64,000 bases of DNA from Hyphomicrobiales bacterium (GCA_021775755.1 JAJFHE010000062.1:1-64000), one strand, 5' to 3'. Positions 25,730 through 34,671 are shown, counted from the stretch's first letter. Numbers and translations are program-made. The notes: generated from the sequence alone by a model not told the origin.

Positions 25730-26965
25730 CTACCAGTCTTCGAGCGGAAACGTATCCAGCTGTTTGAGCCCGTCTTCCGTGACAAGGCACTGAATCTCAA
25801 GTTTGACGCCCTCGCGTCCGCCTTCGGATCCGGTATAGCTTTCCACGCAGACCACCATGCCCTCCTCGAACATGCCCCCATAGTCCGCCTCGTAGTCGGG
25901 ATGATTGGGTATTGCCGGCCATTCATCGCACAGGCCGACCCCGTGTACGGCGACACCATAGCGGTTGGCGACAAATTCGTCGGGGATCTGCCAGCTTTTG
26001 TCGTTGAACTCACTAAAGCTCATGCCCGCCTTGATGATGTCTGCGTTGAACTCGACTTGCGCGCGCGCCACGTTGTATATGCGGCGCTGTTCGTCGGTTG
26101 GCGGAGTGTGGTCAACGGTCCAGGCGCGCGAAATGTCGGCGCAGTATCCGTAAGGACCGACCATGTCGGTATCAAAGGAGAAGATGTCTCCCGATTCCAT
26201 GACCCGGTTTGAGCATTCGTGAAACCACGGATTGGTACGCGGGCCCGTGGCCAGCAGGCGCGTTTCGATCCATTCGCCGCCGTTGCGGATATTCTCGAAG
26301 TGCAACTCCGCCCAGGCTTCGTTTTCCGTCCGGCCCGCCTGCGACATGGCATGCATGCGCCACATGCCGGTTTCTGCGACTTTGATGGTCCAGTCCATGA
26401 GAACGAGTTCATCGGACGACTTGATCTTGCGCGCGTTCTCCGTGAGGTTCTGGCCTTCGATCAGGTCGAGGCCGAGGTTGCTGAGCGCAAATGTGCCTTC
26501 GGGTTCAAGTTTGTCGACCGCAAGACGGGTGTTGCCGCCGCCCTGCGTCTTGACGATATCGTGAATCTCGGCTGCCCATTTCTTGGCGTTATCAGAGACC
26601 TGTTCACCGGCGCCGAAGTAAAACCAGTGGATCGCCCGACGCACCTCATCGACTGTGTCCACGCCTTCGGCAAGGTGTTCGCAGTTCTGGAACTCCCAGA
26701 TCGTGCACGGACCCTCGTTCATGATCAGGCAATAACGCGCCGCGTTGTGCATCGTCCACACCTGCATGTTCGAGGTGTCCGTCGCGTAGCGGATGTTCAA
26801 CGGGTCGTAGAGCAGGATGCCGGCACAGTCGTGCTCTTTGAGTTTCTCGCGCATACGCCCCATGCGGTATCCACGCGCCGCGTCGACGGTTTCCTGTTTG
26901 ATGGGATTGGCAAGCGGTTTGTCTGCGGCTTCGCGATTGAGGTAGGTCTTCTTGTCATCAAACAT
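25730..26965 (-). CDS. dddP: M24-family protein, candidate DMSP lyase DddP
   Basis: DddP cleaves dimethylsulfoniopropionate to dimethyl sulfide and acrylate. Against remembered Ruegeria DddP, the metal ligands D295, D297, D307, H371, E406 and E421 correspond to D265, D267, D277, H341, E375 and E390. The catalytic D377 and Y366 correspond to D347 and Y336, in the segment RYGVAVHGVGLCDEWP. The offset is a constant 30, shifting to 31 only after H341. Long shared stretches include GGEWIETRLLA and GPRTNPWF. Metal ligands alone are common to all M24 proteins, so the D347/Y336 pair and these stretches carry the call. The protein is 411 residues with the ATG at 26965, which has AGGAA upstream; known DddP proteins are about 447. 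It could instead be a DddP sister clade with another substrate. Confidence 0.65.
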   Translation of the reverse strand: MFDDKKTYLNREAADKPLANPIKQETVDAARGYRMGRMREKLKEHDCAGILLYDPLNIRYATDTSNMQVWTMHNAARYCLIMNEGPCTIWEFQNCEHLAEGVDTVDEVRRAIHWFYFGAGEQVSDNAKKWAAEIHDIVKTQGGGNTRLAVDKLEPEGTFALSNLGLDLIEGQNLTENARKIKSSDELVLMDWTIKVAETGMWRMHAMSQAGRTENEAWAELHFENIRNGGEWIETRLLATGPRTNPWFHECSNRVMESGDIFSFDTDMVGPYGYCADISRAWTVDHTPPTDEQRRIYNVARAQVEFNADIIKAGMSFSEFNDKSWQIPDEFVANRYGVAVHGVGLCDEWPAIPNHPDYEADYGGMFEEGMVVCVESYTGSEGGREGVKLEIQCLVTEDGLKQLDTFPLEDW

Positions 26966-27110
26966 CCGCGTTATTCCTTGATCGTCACCGGGCAACGCAT
27001 TGCGATGGCGTTGTGGCATTGGTTCACTCAAGGGTGAGGAAACCCTGTCAACGGGCCCGTATCAAGTGAAGTTTAAACAGGTGTCGATGAAAAGCGCTCG
27101 CTTGCATAAA

Positions 27111-27370
27111 TACCAAGGGCAGTAATTATTGACCCATTTCACCGGGATGATTTTGCCCTCCGGCAAGGCGCGTGCTGCGCTGCGGTACTGGTGCCGTAAG
27201 CAGTACGCAACACCGCTGGAGGGCAAAAGCACCCGGCCTGCGGTGGGCCACTCCGGCTCGTCGACCGTGTTGCGGGCCTTGTCCGATACAACGCATCGCA
27301 CTGCAGCCCGCGCTTCGTCGAGCGAGCCGGAGTGGCCCATGAAATGGGCCAATAATTGCTGTCCTTGGTA
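27111..27370. mobile_element. MITE-like palindromic element with 31-bp terminal inverted repeats
   Basis: The ends 27111-27141 and 27340-27370 are inverted repeats of 31 bases with three mismatches, beginning TACCAAGG. Inside are two strong hairpins: 27151-27161 pairs with 27218-27228 (11 bases), and 27245-27260 pairs with 27323-27338 (16 bases, perfect). The two halves are also similar to each other in inverted orientation. The element ends in TA on both sides, as expected for insertion at a TA target by an IS630/Tc1-mariner transposase. It encodes no plausible transposase, so it would be non-autonomous. Short open frames within it are by-products of the palindrome. Confidence 0.75.
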
Positions 27371-27383
27371 TCAGGCGAAAAGA

Positions 27384-27410
27384 AACCCCCGGCGACTGGC
27401 GCCGGGGGTT
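27384..27410 (-). terminator. Rho-independent terminator of the peptide transporter operon
   Basis: An 11-base perfect stem (27384-27394 with 27400-27410) with a 5-base loop is followed on the minus strand by TTTCTTTT. It lies 19 bases after the stop codon of the fused ATPase gene. The proximity of the mobile element, which ends 14 bases further on, is notable. Confidence 0.85.
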
Positions 27411-27428
27411 GGTTTCATGTCAGGCCGT

Positions 27429-29876
27429 TCAGGACTTCTTGGAGAGCTTCTTGGATTGCGCAATCCATTTGTCGCGCTGGATGCGGCCCTTGAACTTCAG
27501 GTAGTCATCAACCCACTCAATCTCCTCCTTCGTCCAGGCGGAAACCTGATCGAAGTGGAAGATGCCGAGGCCGTTCAGCACACCTTCAAGCTTGGGGCCG
27601 ACGCCGCTGATCAGTTTGAGATCATCCGCATTGCCGCGCCGTGCCGCCTTGAGAGCCCTGGGCCGCTTCGGGCCTTTCGGCTTCGCAGGCCGCCGGGCCG
27701 CGGGTTTCGCCTTTGGCTTGGGCTTGGTTGTCCGGCTCCGCACCGGCGCCGTGATGGCACCAGCAGGGACCGATGGTCCCTTCTTGGTCTTGGCGAACTC
27801 GATGACCGGCTCCATCCGCAACAATATATCGTCGTCGAGATGACACTTCACCCGGTGCCCCGGTCCGATTTCCTTCACCGGCGGCATCTCCGTCTCGCAA
27901 AGCTGTTGCGTGCCGTGCCGTCCCTTATGCGGGCAGCGCGTCTGGAACGGACAGCCGGGCGGCGGGTTTGTCGGCGACGGCAGCTCGCCTTCGAGGACGA
28001 TATGCTTCTTGATCACCGAGGTATCCGCGATCGGTACCGCCGACAGCAGCGCTTCGGTATAGGGATGGTAGGGCGGCGAGAAGATCTGATCCGTCGTGCC
28101 CTGTTCCATGATGTGGCCGAGATACATAACCACGATGCGGTCGGCGAGATAGCGCACGATCGAAAGGTCGTGGCTGATGAACAGCATGGTCGTGCGCTTC
28201 TCGCGCTGGATCTCGGTCAAAAGGCCGGTCACCGCGGCCTGCACCGACACATCAAGCGCCGACACCGGCTCATCGGCGATAACGACCGAAGGGTTACCGC
28301 CAAACGCACGGGCGATACCGATGCGCTGCTTCTGCCCGCCGGAAAGCTGGCGCGGTTTGCGGAACGCAAAGTCACGCGGCAGCTTCACGATGTCGAGAAG
28401 CTCGAAAACCTTTTGCTGGATATCTTTCTTGGATTCGGCGATGCCGAATTTTTTCAGAACACGACCGATCTGCGAGCCCACATTGTGGCTTGGATTAAGC
28501 GTTTCGAACGGGTTCTGGAAGACGATCTGAAGATTGGACACGAGCTGCGGTTTGCGCTGCCGCACGGGCAGTTGCGATATATCCTTGCCGTCCAGAAGAA
28601 TGGTGCCTTCCGTGGCCTCTTCAAGGCCCATGAGAACCTTGGCAAAGGTTGTCTTGCCGCATCCCGACTCGCCCACAATTGCCACGGTTTCTGCTTCACG
28701 CGCATCAAAATCTAGCTGCTCGTTCGCCTTAACGTAGCGCACCCGCTCGCCGCTTATCATGGCCTTGAGCGAGTTATCGTGGATTTCGTAGTACTTCTTC
28801 ATGTTGTGGACTTCGAGAACCTTGTCCCCGAACTCCGCCTTTTCCTGCACCACGGCGTCGGGTTTGTAGTGTTCCCAGTCGATCTCTTCATAGCGCGAAC
28901 AGCGCACCGTGTGTCCGGGGTCGTCGCCCACCTGACGCATGGCGATGAAGCCGCCGCCACAGATGCCTTCCTGGAAGAAATCGCAACGCGGGCCGAAGTA
29001 GCAGCCGCGCGGCCGCTCGTGCGGCAGTGGCAGCTGACCGCGGATCGGCACCAGCGGTGTCGAATAGCGGTCAGTACCCGGCAACGGGATCGAACTGAAA
29101 AGTCCCCGCGTGTAGGGATGGCGCATGTAGTCGAACACCTGACTTACGGTGCCGAGCTCCACGGCCTGTCCCGAATACATTACCGTGATCCGGTCGCAGG
29201 TTTCCAGGATCAGCCCCAGATTGTGCGAGATATAGATCATCGACGTGCCGTATTTGGCGGAGATGTCCTTGATCAGTTCGACAATGCCGGCTTCCACCGT
29301 CACGTCGAGCGCCGTTGTCGGTTCATCAAGCAGCAAAAGCTTTGGATTGGACAGCAGCGCCATTGCGATGAGCACACGTTGCTGCTGACCCCCCGAAAGC
29401 TGGTGCGGATAGGACTGCAGAATGCGGTCGGGATCCGGCAGGCGCACGTCCTGAAGGATTACACGTGCCCGATCGAGAGCCTCGTTCTCCGAGATGCCTT
29501 CGTGCACGGTGAGCACTTCCGACAGCTGATCCTTGCACCGGAGAGCCGGGTTCAGTGAGGCCATCGGTTCCTGGTAGACCATGGAGATTTCGGAGCCGCG
29601 AATTTCGCGCAACTCTTCCTCCGACATGGTCGTCATATCGCGACCCATGAACTTGATTTCGCCACCGACAATAGCGCCGTTGCGGCCCATGTAGTTCATG
29701 ATTGCGAGTGCCACCGTTGACTTGCCGCACCCGGACTCGCCGACAATGCCGACGGCTTCGCCCGGGTTGACGGTAAGGTCGAAGTCGATCACGGCCGGAA
29801 TTTCTCCGGACCGTGTGTAATAGGAGATCGACAGATTGTTACACTCAAGAACGGGAACTTGGTCTTGTTTTGCCAT
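27429..29876 (-). CDS. Fused dipeptide ABC transporter ATPase (DppD-DppF type) with C-terminal helix-hairpin-helix domain
   Basis: The 815-residue protein joins both ATPases of an oligopeptide transporter. Domain one (about 8-325) has Walker A GESGCGKST, LSGGQQQR and LLLLDEPTTALD. Domain two (about 350-670) repeats these with GESGCGKTT, LSGGQKQR and VVIADEPVSALD. Each ends in the cysteine-containing oligopeptide C-terminal region (CYFGPRCDFF; CPFQTRCPH). A basic Pro/Ala/Lys linker (about 698-748) then leads to a helix-hairpin-helix domain (749-811: LKLISGVGPKLEGVLNGLGI). Similar HhH tails occur on NuoE and ribosomal L21 of alphaproteobacteria. The permeases are encoded upstream in the same operon; no binding protein gene is present. 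Confidence 0.92.
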   Translation of the reverse strand: MAKQDQVPVLECNNLSISYYTRSGEIPAVIDFDLTVNPGEAVGIVGESGCGKSTVALAIMNYMGRNGAIVGGEIKFMGRDMTTMSEEELREIRGSEISMVYQEPMASLNPALRCKDQLSEVLTVHEGISENEALDRARVILQDVRLPDPDRILQSYPHQLSGGQQQRVLIAMALLSNPKLLLLDEPTTALDVTVEAGIVELIKDISAKYGTSMIYISHNLGLILETCDRITVMYSGQAVELGTVSQVFDYMRHPYTRGLFSSIPLPGTDRYSTPLVPIRGQLPLPHERPRGCYFGPRCDFFQEGICGGGFIAMRQVGDDPGHTVRCSRYEEIDWEHYKPDAVVQEKAEFGDKVLEVHNMKKYYEIHDNSLKAMISGERVRYVKANEQLDFDAREAETVAIVGESGCGKTTFAKVLMGLEEATEGTILLDGKDISQLPVRQRKPQLVSNLQIVFQNPFETLNPSHNVGSQIGRVLKKFGIAESKKDIQQKVFELLDIVKLPRDFAFRKPRQLSGGQKQRIGIARAFGGNPSVVIADEPVSALDVSVQAAVTGLLTEIQREKRTTMLFISHDLSIVRYLADRIVVMYLGHIMEQGTTDQIFSPPYHPYTEALLSAVPIADTSVIKKHIVLEGELPSPTNPPPGCPFQTRCPHKGRHGTQQLCETEMPPVKEIGPGHRVKCHLDDDILLRMEPVIEFAKTKKGPSVPAGAITAPVRSRTTKPKPKAKPAARRPAKPKGPKRPRALKAARRGNADDLKLISGVGPKLEGVLNGLGIFHFDQVSAWTKEEIEWVDDYLKFKGRIQRDKWIAQSKKLSKKS

Positions 29877-29887
29877 GTTGTTTCTCC

Positions 29888-30772
29888 CTAATCCCTGAGC
29901 GAGATTTCGCGCAGGCCGTCGGCCAGCATGTTAAGGCCGAGGACCAGCATGGAAATCGCGATGGCCGGCCAGATAGCACCGTTGGCACCGAATGAGCCGA
30001 GAGGCTGCGCCTCCGCGATCATCTTGCCCCAGTCGGGATCGGGTGGTGGAAGGCCAATGCCGAGATAACCGAGCAACGCAATTGTGATCGCCGTATAGCC
30101 AAGTCTCAGGCACACATCGACGATCAGCGGACCGCGCGCGTTCGGCAGAAGCTCGACAATCATAATGTAAAGCGGTCTCTCGCCGCGCACTTCCGCGGCG
30201 GCGACGTAGTCGCGTGTTCGCAGATCGAGCACGAGCCCGCGCACAATCCTCATGATCGCCGGACCCGTCGCAAAGGTCACCGCAATGATAACGTTAAAAC
30301 CCGATGACCCCAGATAAGTGATGATGATCAGATAGAGGACCATCACCGGGAACGACAAAAGCACGTTGGCGAAGAACGAAATCGCCTCGTCCCACCAGCC
30401 GCCGAGATATCCCGCGGCGACGCCAAGCATGATGCCAACCGCATAGGCGACGATCGTTGCAAGGGTCGACCACAGAAGCACAAGTTGCGATCCCCAGATC
30501 AGGCGCGAGAGAATGTCGCGTCCCTTATGGTCGGTGCCGAGCCAGAAGTTTGTGCCGTCTTCCATGGTGGTAAACGGACCCTGCAAAGGCACCATAGGTG
30601 TGTTCGGTGGATGCAGGGGCAGGAGCGGCGCGATGATCGCCATAATCACCCAGAAGCCGACGAGGATAACGCCAAACATTCCAATTCTCGATTCACGCAA
30701 CAGCCCGAGAGCCTTGAAGAACTGTGACAGTCCTGAGGGAGGCGTGGCGTGGTCTGCTGTTTTATCAGTCAT
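29888..30772 (-). CDS. Peptide ABC transporter permease, DppC-like
   Basis: A 294-residue inner-membrane permease. It has a cytoplasmic N-terminus, an N-terminal helix with the IGMFGVILVGFWVIMAIIAPLLPLHPPN pattern of the OppC N-terminal domain, and a FWLGTDHKGRDILSRLIWG motif. Five further helices follow. The EAA-type loop region appears as AAEVRGERPLYIMIVELLPNARGPLIVD. It forms the channel with the DppB-like permease encoded just upstream, and ends 11 bases before the fused ATPase gene. Substrate class is peptide or a related small molecule. Confidence 0.9.
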   Translation of the reverse strand: MTDKTADHATPPSGLSQFFKALGLLRESRIGMFGVILVGFWVIMAIIAPLLPLHPPNTPMVPLQGPFTTMEDGTNFWLGTDHKGRDILSRLIWGSQLVLLWSTLATIVAYAVGIMLGVAAGYLGGWWDEAISFFANVLLSFPVMVLYLIIITYLGSSGFNVIIAVTFATGPAIMRIVRGLVLDLRTRDYVAAAEVRGERPLYIMIVELLPNARGPLIVDVCLRLGYTAITIALLGYLGIGLPPPDPDWGKMIAEAQPLGSFGANGAIWPAIAISMLVLGLNMLADGLREISLRD

Positions 30773-30786
30773 TGTTGTAGCCTTCC

Positions 30787-31719
30787 TCAGCTGTAGCGGA
30801 TGCGCGGGTTCAACAGCGTGTAGCCGATGTCGGAGATAACCTGCGACAGCACGGCGACGAACACTGCGACCATGGTGCAGGCCTCAACGACATAAATGTC
30901 GCCGAAGAGCGCTGAGTCATAGAGAAGTTTACCGAAGCCCTTATAGGCAAAAAACACTTCGACCACGATGACGCCGGACAGCAGGTAGTTGAGCTGCAGC
31001 ACCATGACCGTAAACGGCGCGATGAGCGCATTGCGCAGAGCGTGCTTCAGAACGACACTCCTGAAAGGTATGCCTTTCAGGATTGCCGTTCGAACATATT
31101 GCGACGTCATAACCTCCGCCATGGAGGCGCGCGTCATTCGTGTGTAATAGCCGAAATTGTATATCACCAGCACCGAGACAGGCAGAACAAGCTCCGCGAG
31201 TTCGAAGCCGTTCGTAAATGGTGATGTCCCCGGTAACCAGTCCAGCCAGAATACGAAAATTGCAACAAGCAGTGTTGCAGAGGCAAACTCCGGCACCGAT
31301 GTTGTCAACACCGAGAAAACGGTTATCGCCCGGTCTTTGAAACTCGCCTCCGATATGCCTGACAACACCCCGAGCACGAGCGATATTCCGATTGTTATGA
31401 AGAATACGAACCCGCCCAGAATGCCGGTATTGGCGAGGCGCGGCAGAAGCAGTTCGGAAACCGGTTGATCGAACTGGATCGACTGCCCCCATTTGCCGGT
31501 CAGGAAATTACCCACCCAGCTGAGATACCGCTCCGCAAACGGCCGGTTGTAACCGTTTTTTTCCAGCCAGATTTCGCGCTGCTCCGGCAGCGAATACTGC
31601 CCAAGCACTTTCGCGGCGACTGACGACTTGTCGCTTTCAAATATCAGAAACAAAGCAAACGAAATCACCGCCATGATGAGCACCATGGAGACGAACCGCC
31701 TGAGTAGGATCGCTAACAT
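30787..31719 (-). CDS. Peptide ABC transporter permease, DppB-like
   Basis: A 310-residue permease, first gene of the operon. It starts with the LLRRFVSMVLIMAVISFALFL helix typical of DppB/OppB. A periplasmic region holds PFAERYLSWVGNFLTGKWGQSI, and YYTRMTRASMAEVMTSQYVRTAILKG is the cytoplasmic EAA-type region. The last segment VLSQVISDIGYTLLNPRIRYS is characteristic. It lies 14 bases upstream of the DppC-like gene. The 284-base region upstream (31720-32003) holds its promoter and nothing else I can assign, so the expected substrate-binding protein gene is missing from this locus. Confidence 0.9.
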   Translation of the reverse strand: MLAILLRRFVSMVLIMAVISFALFLIFESDKSSVAAKVLGQYSLPEQREIWLEKNGYNRPFAERYLSWVGNFLTGKWGQSIQFDQPVSELLLPRLANTGILGGFVFFITIGISLVLGVLSGISEASFKDRAITVFSVLTTSVPEFASATLLVAIFVFWLDWLPGTSPFTNGFELAELVLPVSVLVIYNFGYYTRMTRASMAEVMTSQYVRTAILKGIPFRSVVLKHALRNALIAPFTVMVLQLNYLLSGVIVVEVFFAYKGFGKLLYDSALFGDIYVVEACTMVAVFVAVLSQVISDIGYTLLNPRIRYS

Positions 31720-32003
31720 ATGGAAATACCGCCTGAGCTACGTTTGTTATTGTCCCCGCGCACGCCGATGATCGAGAGCGCACACCCCTCCGTCGCCAGT
31801 GCACTCGCTGACCACCGACCATTCTGGTCGAAACGCGAACGCACAGGCCGCAAAAACGTCATTTTCGGCAAAATATTGCCTCCCCAGCAATTTTGCTTTC
31901 GCGGCGCGCCGCCTCAAACGGGCGTTGCGCCACTTTAGTATTATTCCAGCGATCATAGCTGCTGGCGTTGCCGCTGCGCAAGGCGCGTTATTCATGCCCC
32001 GGT

Positions 32004-32774
32004 TTATCCGCTCTGCTGCAGCACCCAGTCGACCGCGTTTGCAAGGTCGCGGGCGATATACGTGGGAGACGGTTTGTGCGCTTCTTCGTCCCCCGTTGCG
32101 TACTTGCCGGTTTGTACAAGCACGCCCGCTCCGACACCGGCTGACAAGGCGCCGGCCACATCCGCCTCGGCATCGTCTCCAATCATCACCGCATCGGCCA
32201 TGTCGCAGCCAAGGCTCGATACGGCGGAGGCGTAAAATTCCGGCGACGGCTTTCCGAGAACGACGGCCTTTTGGCCACTTGCGTATTCCAGCGCCGCGAC
32301 AAACGCACCGACATCCATACTGAGTTCATGGTCTTCATCCATGAACGTGCGATTGGCAGCCAGCGCGAGAAATTCCGCTCCCCGGTTGAGTTCGCGATAG
32401 GCGGCATTGAGTGCGGCATAAGTAAAGCCGTCTGCCGCGTCGGCGACGACCACGGCCTTGCGCGACCCGGGCGTGTCGACGGCCAGATCTTCCCTCAGCG
32501 CAGGGTGCACGATGAGGTGCGGGACTAACTTGTGCTCTTCAATGTAGCTGCGCGCCGCGCGCGCCGGCGTAAAGACATCCTCTGCGGTGATGTCGAGGCC
32601 CATACCGCGCAGCCTGTCGACAATCCCCCACAGGGGCGTGCGCGTGGTGTTGGTCACACAGCGCACAGGGAGCCCGGCCGCTTTCAGTTTTGCCACCGCA
32701 TCGACTGCGCCGGGCAGTGCCGTGTCTCCGACATAGACGACGCCACCGACATCGAGCAGGACACCTTTGATCAT
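32004..32774 (-). CDS. LHPP-like HAD-family phosphatase (TIGR01458 type)
   Basis: The 256-residue cytoplasmic protein resembles the phospholysine/phosphohistidine pyrophosphate phosphatase LHPP along its length: LLDVGGVVYVGD at the N-terminus, RCVTNTTRTP, SMDVGAFVAALEYASGQKAVVLGKPSPEF and MIGDDAEADVAGA. HAD motif I reads D-V-G rather than D-x-D, as I recall also for LHPP, which has D-I-S. The ATG at 32774 matches the family start; upstream in-frame sequence is GC-rich and unlike protein. It is divergent from the Rossmann/DoxX gene. The natural substrate in bacteria is uncertain. Confidence 0.87.
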   Translation of the reverse strand: MIKGVLLDVGGVVYVGDTALPGAVDAVAKLKAAGLPVRCVTNTTRTPLWGIVDRLRGMGLDITAEDVFTPARAARSYIEEHKLVPHLIVHPALREDLAVDTPGSRKAVVVADAADGFTYAALNAAYRELNRGAEFLALAANRTFMDEDHELSMDVGAFVAALEYASGQKAVVLGKPSPEFYASAVSSLGCDMADAVMIGDDAEADVAGALSAGVGAGVLVQTGKYATGDEEAHKPSPTYIARDLANAVDWVLQQSG

Positions 32775-32881
32775 GGGCCCACAATGCCAAGACACGGCCG
32801 CGCCGTCAAAGTGGCGGCGAGGCGCTGATCGCGATAGGTTGCGCGGGTGCCGGGTCGTCCGGTGCTTTGGGAACGGCGGGC

Positions 32882-34192
32882 ATGGCAAACTCAAAGACTG
32901 TTCTGGTGCTCGGAGCCTACGGACTGATTGGCGCGGGGATCGCGCGTGCCCTTTCGGGCGCCGGCCACGAGATTGTCGGCCTGGGGCGCTCGCGCGCCGC
33001 CGCGCAGCGCGCCTTTCCGGATATTCGATGGATCGTTCACGACATTGCAACAGCGCGGACCGCCAGCGACTGGCGGACGCATCTCGCCGGTATTGACATT
33101 GTTGTCAATGCGGCAGGTGCCCTACAGCAGGGTCTCAAGGATGATCTCTCAGGCGTTCATGACACAGGGATCTGCGCCCTGATCGATGCGTGCGTCGAGG
33201 GCGGGGTGGGCGGATACGTCCAGATCTCCGCGCCCGGCGCCGGCGCAGATGCCGACACGGCCTTTTTGCGCACGAAAGCCAAAGCCGACGATTATCTCAA
33301 GGCATCGGCGCTCAACTGGGTGGTGCTGCGCCCGGGCATCGTCATCGGCGCAAATGCCTATGGCGGCTCGGCCCTCGTTCGCATGCTGGCGGCCGTTCCG
33401 GTTGTTCAGCCGCTGGTGCTCGCCGACGCCACGATGCAAACCGTCGCGCTCCAGGATGTCGCGTACGCCGTACTCGCCGCGGTGGAGGGCAGGGTGCCGG
33501 CGGGCGTTGATGCCGATCTTGTGGAACCTGGAAGCCACGATCTGGAAGCCGTTGTCGCGCGCTTCAGGCAGTGGCTCGGGTTTAGACCGGCGAGGCTCAC
33601 CGTGCGGTTGCCGCTCTGGTCAGGCCTCGCGATCGCCCGGACAGCGGATGTGCTCGGCTGGCTTGGCTGGCGCTCGCCGCTGCGCACGACCGCACTGACC
33701 GTCTTGCGCTCGGGCGTTACCGGAAATCCAAAAGCGTGGGCAGACCTGAGCGGCCATGCGCTCTCATCGCTCGATGAAACGCTCGCCGAGCTGCCGGCAA
33801 CGGTTCAGGAGAGATGGTTCGCTAGGCTCTATCTGCTCCTGCCAATGATGATCGCCGTTTTGAGTGCGTTCTGGATCGCCTCGGGCGCTATCGGTTTTTG
33901 GCGGCGCGAGGCGGCCGCACTTGTGCTGGACGGCACTGCATTGTCGGGCGAGGCCGCAATGGTTTGCGTAGTTGCCGGCGCCATCGCAGATCTGGCCGTT
34001 GGCGCCGCCGTGCTGGTGCGCCGGCTGGCGCGCTGGGCCTGTCTCGGTATGATTGCTCTGACGGCGGCTTATCTCGCATCGGGGTCGTTTTTGACGCCGC
34101 ACCTTTGGGCGGACCCGCTCGGCCCCTTCGTCAAGACCGTGCCGGCGGCCATGCTGGCGCTTGCCGCCTGGGCCCTGCTGGAGGAGCGCTGA
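32882..34192 (+). CDS. NAD(P)-binding SDR-like protein fused to a DoxX-like membrane domain
   Basis: A 436-residue protein. The N-terminal half is an atypical short-chain dehydrogenase/NmrA-like Rossmann domain, with VLGAYGLIGAGIARAL at 9-24 and a middle VLRPGIVIG segment. The C-terminal 135 residues are hydrophobic with four predicted helices (about 305-435) of the DoxX-like type. This two-part architecture is known in proteobacteria, but its reaction is not defined. ATG at 32882 is preferred to a TTG five codons upstream. Its stop overlaps the start of the DUF2269 gene by one base (TGATG), so the two are coupled. Confidence 0.85.
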   Translation: MANSKTVLVLGAYGLIGAGIARALSGAGHEIVGLGRSRAAAQRAFPDIRWIVHDIATARTASDWRTHLAGIDIVVNAAGALQQGLKDDLSGVHDTGICALIDACVEGGVGGYVQISAPGAGADADTAFLRTKAKADDYLKASALNWVVLRPGIVIGANAYGGSALVRMLAAVPVVQPLVLADATMQTVALQDVAYAVLAAVEGRVPAGVDADLVEPGSHDLEAVVARFRQWLGFRPARLTVRLPLWSGLAIARTADVLGWLGWRSPLRTTALTVLRSGVTGNPKAWADLSGHALSSLDETLAELPATVQERWFARLYLLLPMMIAVLSAFWIASGAIGFWRREAAALVLDGTALSGEAAMVCVVAGAIADLAVGAAVLVRRLARWACLGMIALTAAYLASGSFLTPHLWADPLGPFVKTVPAAMLALAAWALLEER

Positions 34193-34662
34193 TGGAACTT
34201 GCCCTGATATTGCGTTGGCTTCACATCATTGGTGCGACGGTCATATTGGGAACCGGCGCGGGTATTGCGTTTTTCATGCTCATGGCGCACCGCACGAACA
34301 ATCCCGTCATCATCGCGCACACCGCACGTGCCGTGGTTCTTGCCGACTACCTGTTCACCGCATCGGCTGTCATTGCCCAGCCGGTGACCGGTATCTGGCT
34401 CGCATTCGAAATGGGCTGGTCGATTTCCGAAGGCTGGATCGTCCTCTCGCTCATTCTTTATGTCGTCGTTGGTCTGTTCTGGTTGCCGGTTGTGCGCATG
34501 CAGACGCGCATGCGCGATCTTGCCCGCCAGGCCGCCGCCGATGGCACAGCTCTGCCGCCGAAATATTACCGGCTGTTCGCCTGGTGGTTTTCGCTCGGCT
34601 TTCCCGCTTTCTTTGCGGTGCTCGCCATCATCTGGCTGATGGTCAACCGGCCGGTGATCTGA
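34192..34662 (+). CDS. DUF2269 family integral membrane protein
   Basis: A 156-residue protein with four hydrophobic helices (about 5-27, 46-68, 78-98, 131-151). The N-terminal LRWLHIIGATVILGTGAGIAFFM pattern, with a conserved histidine, is typical of the DUF2269 family. It overlaps the preceding Rossmann/DoxX gene by one base, so the two products probably act together in the membrane. A heme or redox role is sometimes suggested for such short four-helix proteins, but nothing here proves it. Confidence 0.83.
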   Translation: MELALILRWLHIIGATVILGTGAGIAFFMLMAHRTNNPVIIAHTARAVVLADYLFTASAVIAQPVTGIWLAFEMGWSISEGWIVLSLILYVVVGLFWLPVVRMQTRMRDLARQAAADGTALPPKYYRLFAWWFSLGFPAFFAVLAIIWLMVNRPVI

Positions 34663-34671
34663 GCGTCGGCA

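Noticed and set aside
27062-27352. Two short frames (96 codons minus strand and the start of a plus-strand frame) giving similar peptides beginning M-x-H-F
   Set aside because: Their similarity follows from the inverted duplication within the MITE-like element, not from gene duplication.
27129-28715. 528-codon plus-strand open frame
   Set aside because: It starts inside the palindromic element and runs antisense through the fused ABC ATPase, so it is a by-product of GC-rich coding sequence.
31720-32003. Possible small gene upstream of the DppB-like gene
   Set aside because: Short frames here lack ribosome sites, signal peptides or any family feature; treated as promoter region.
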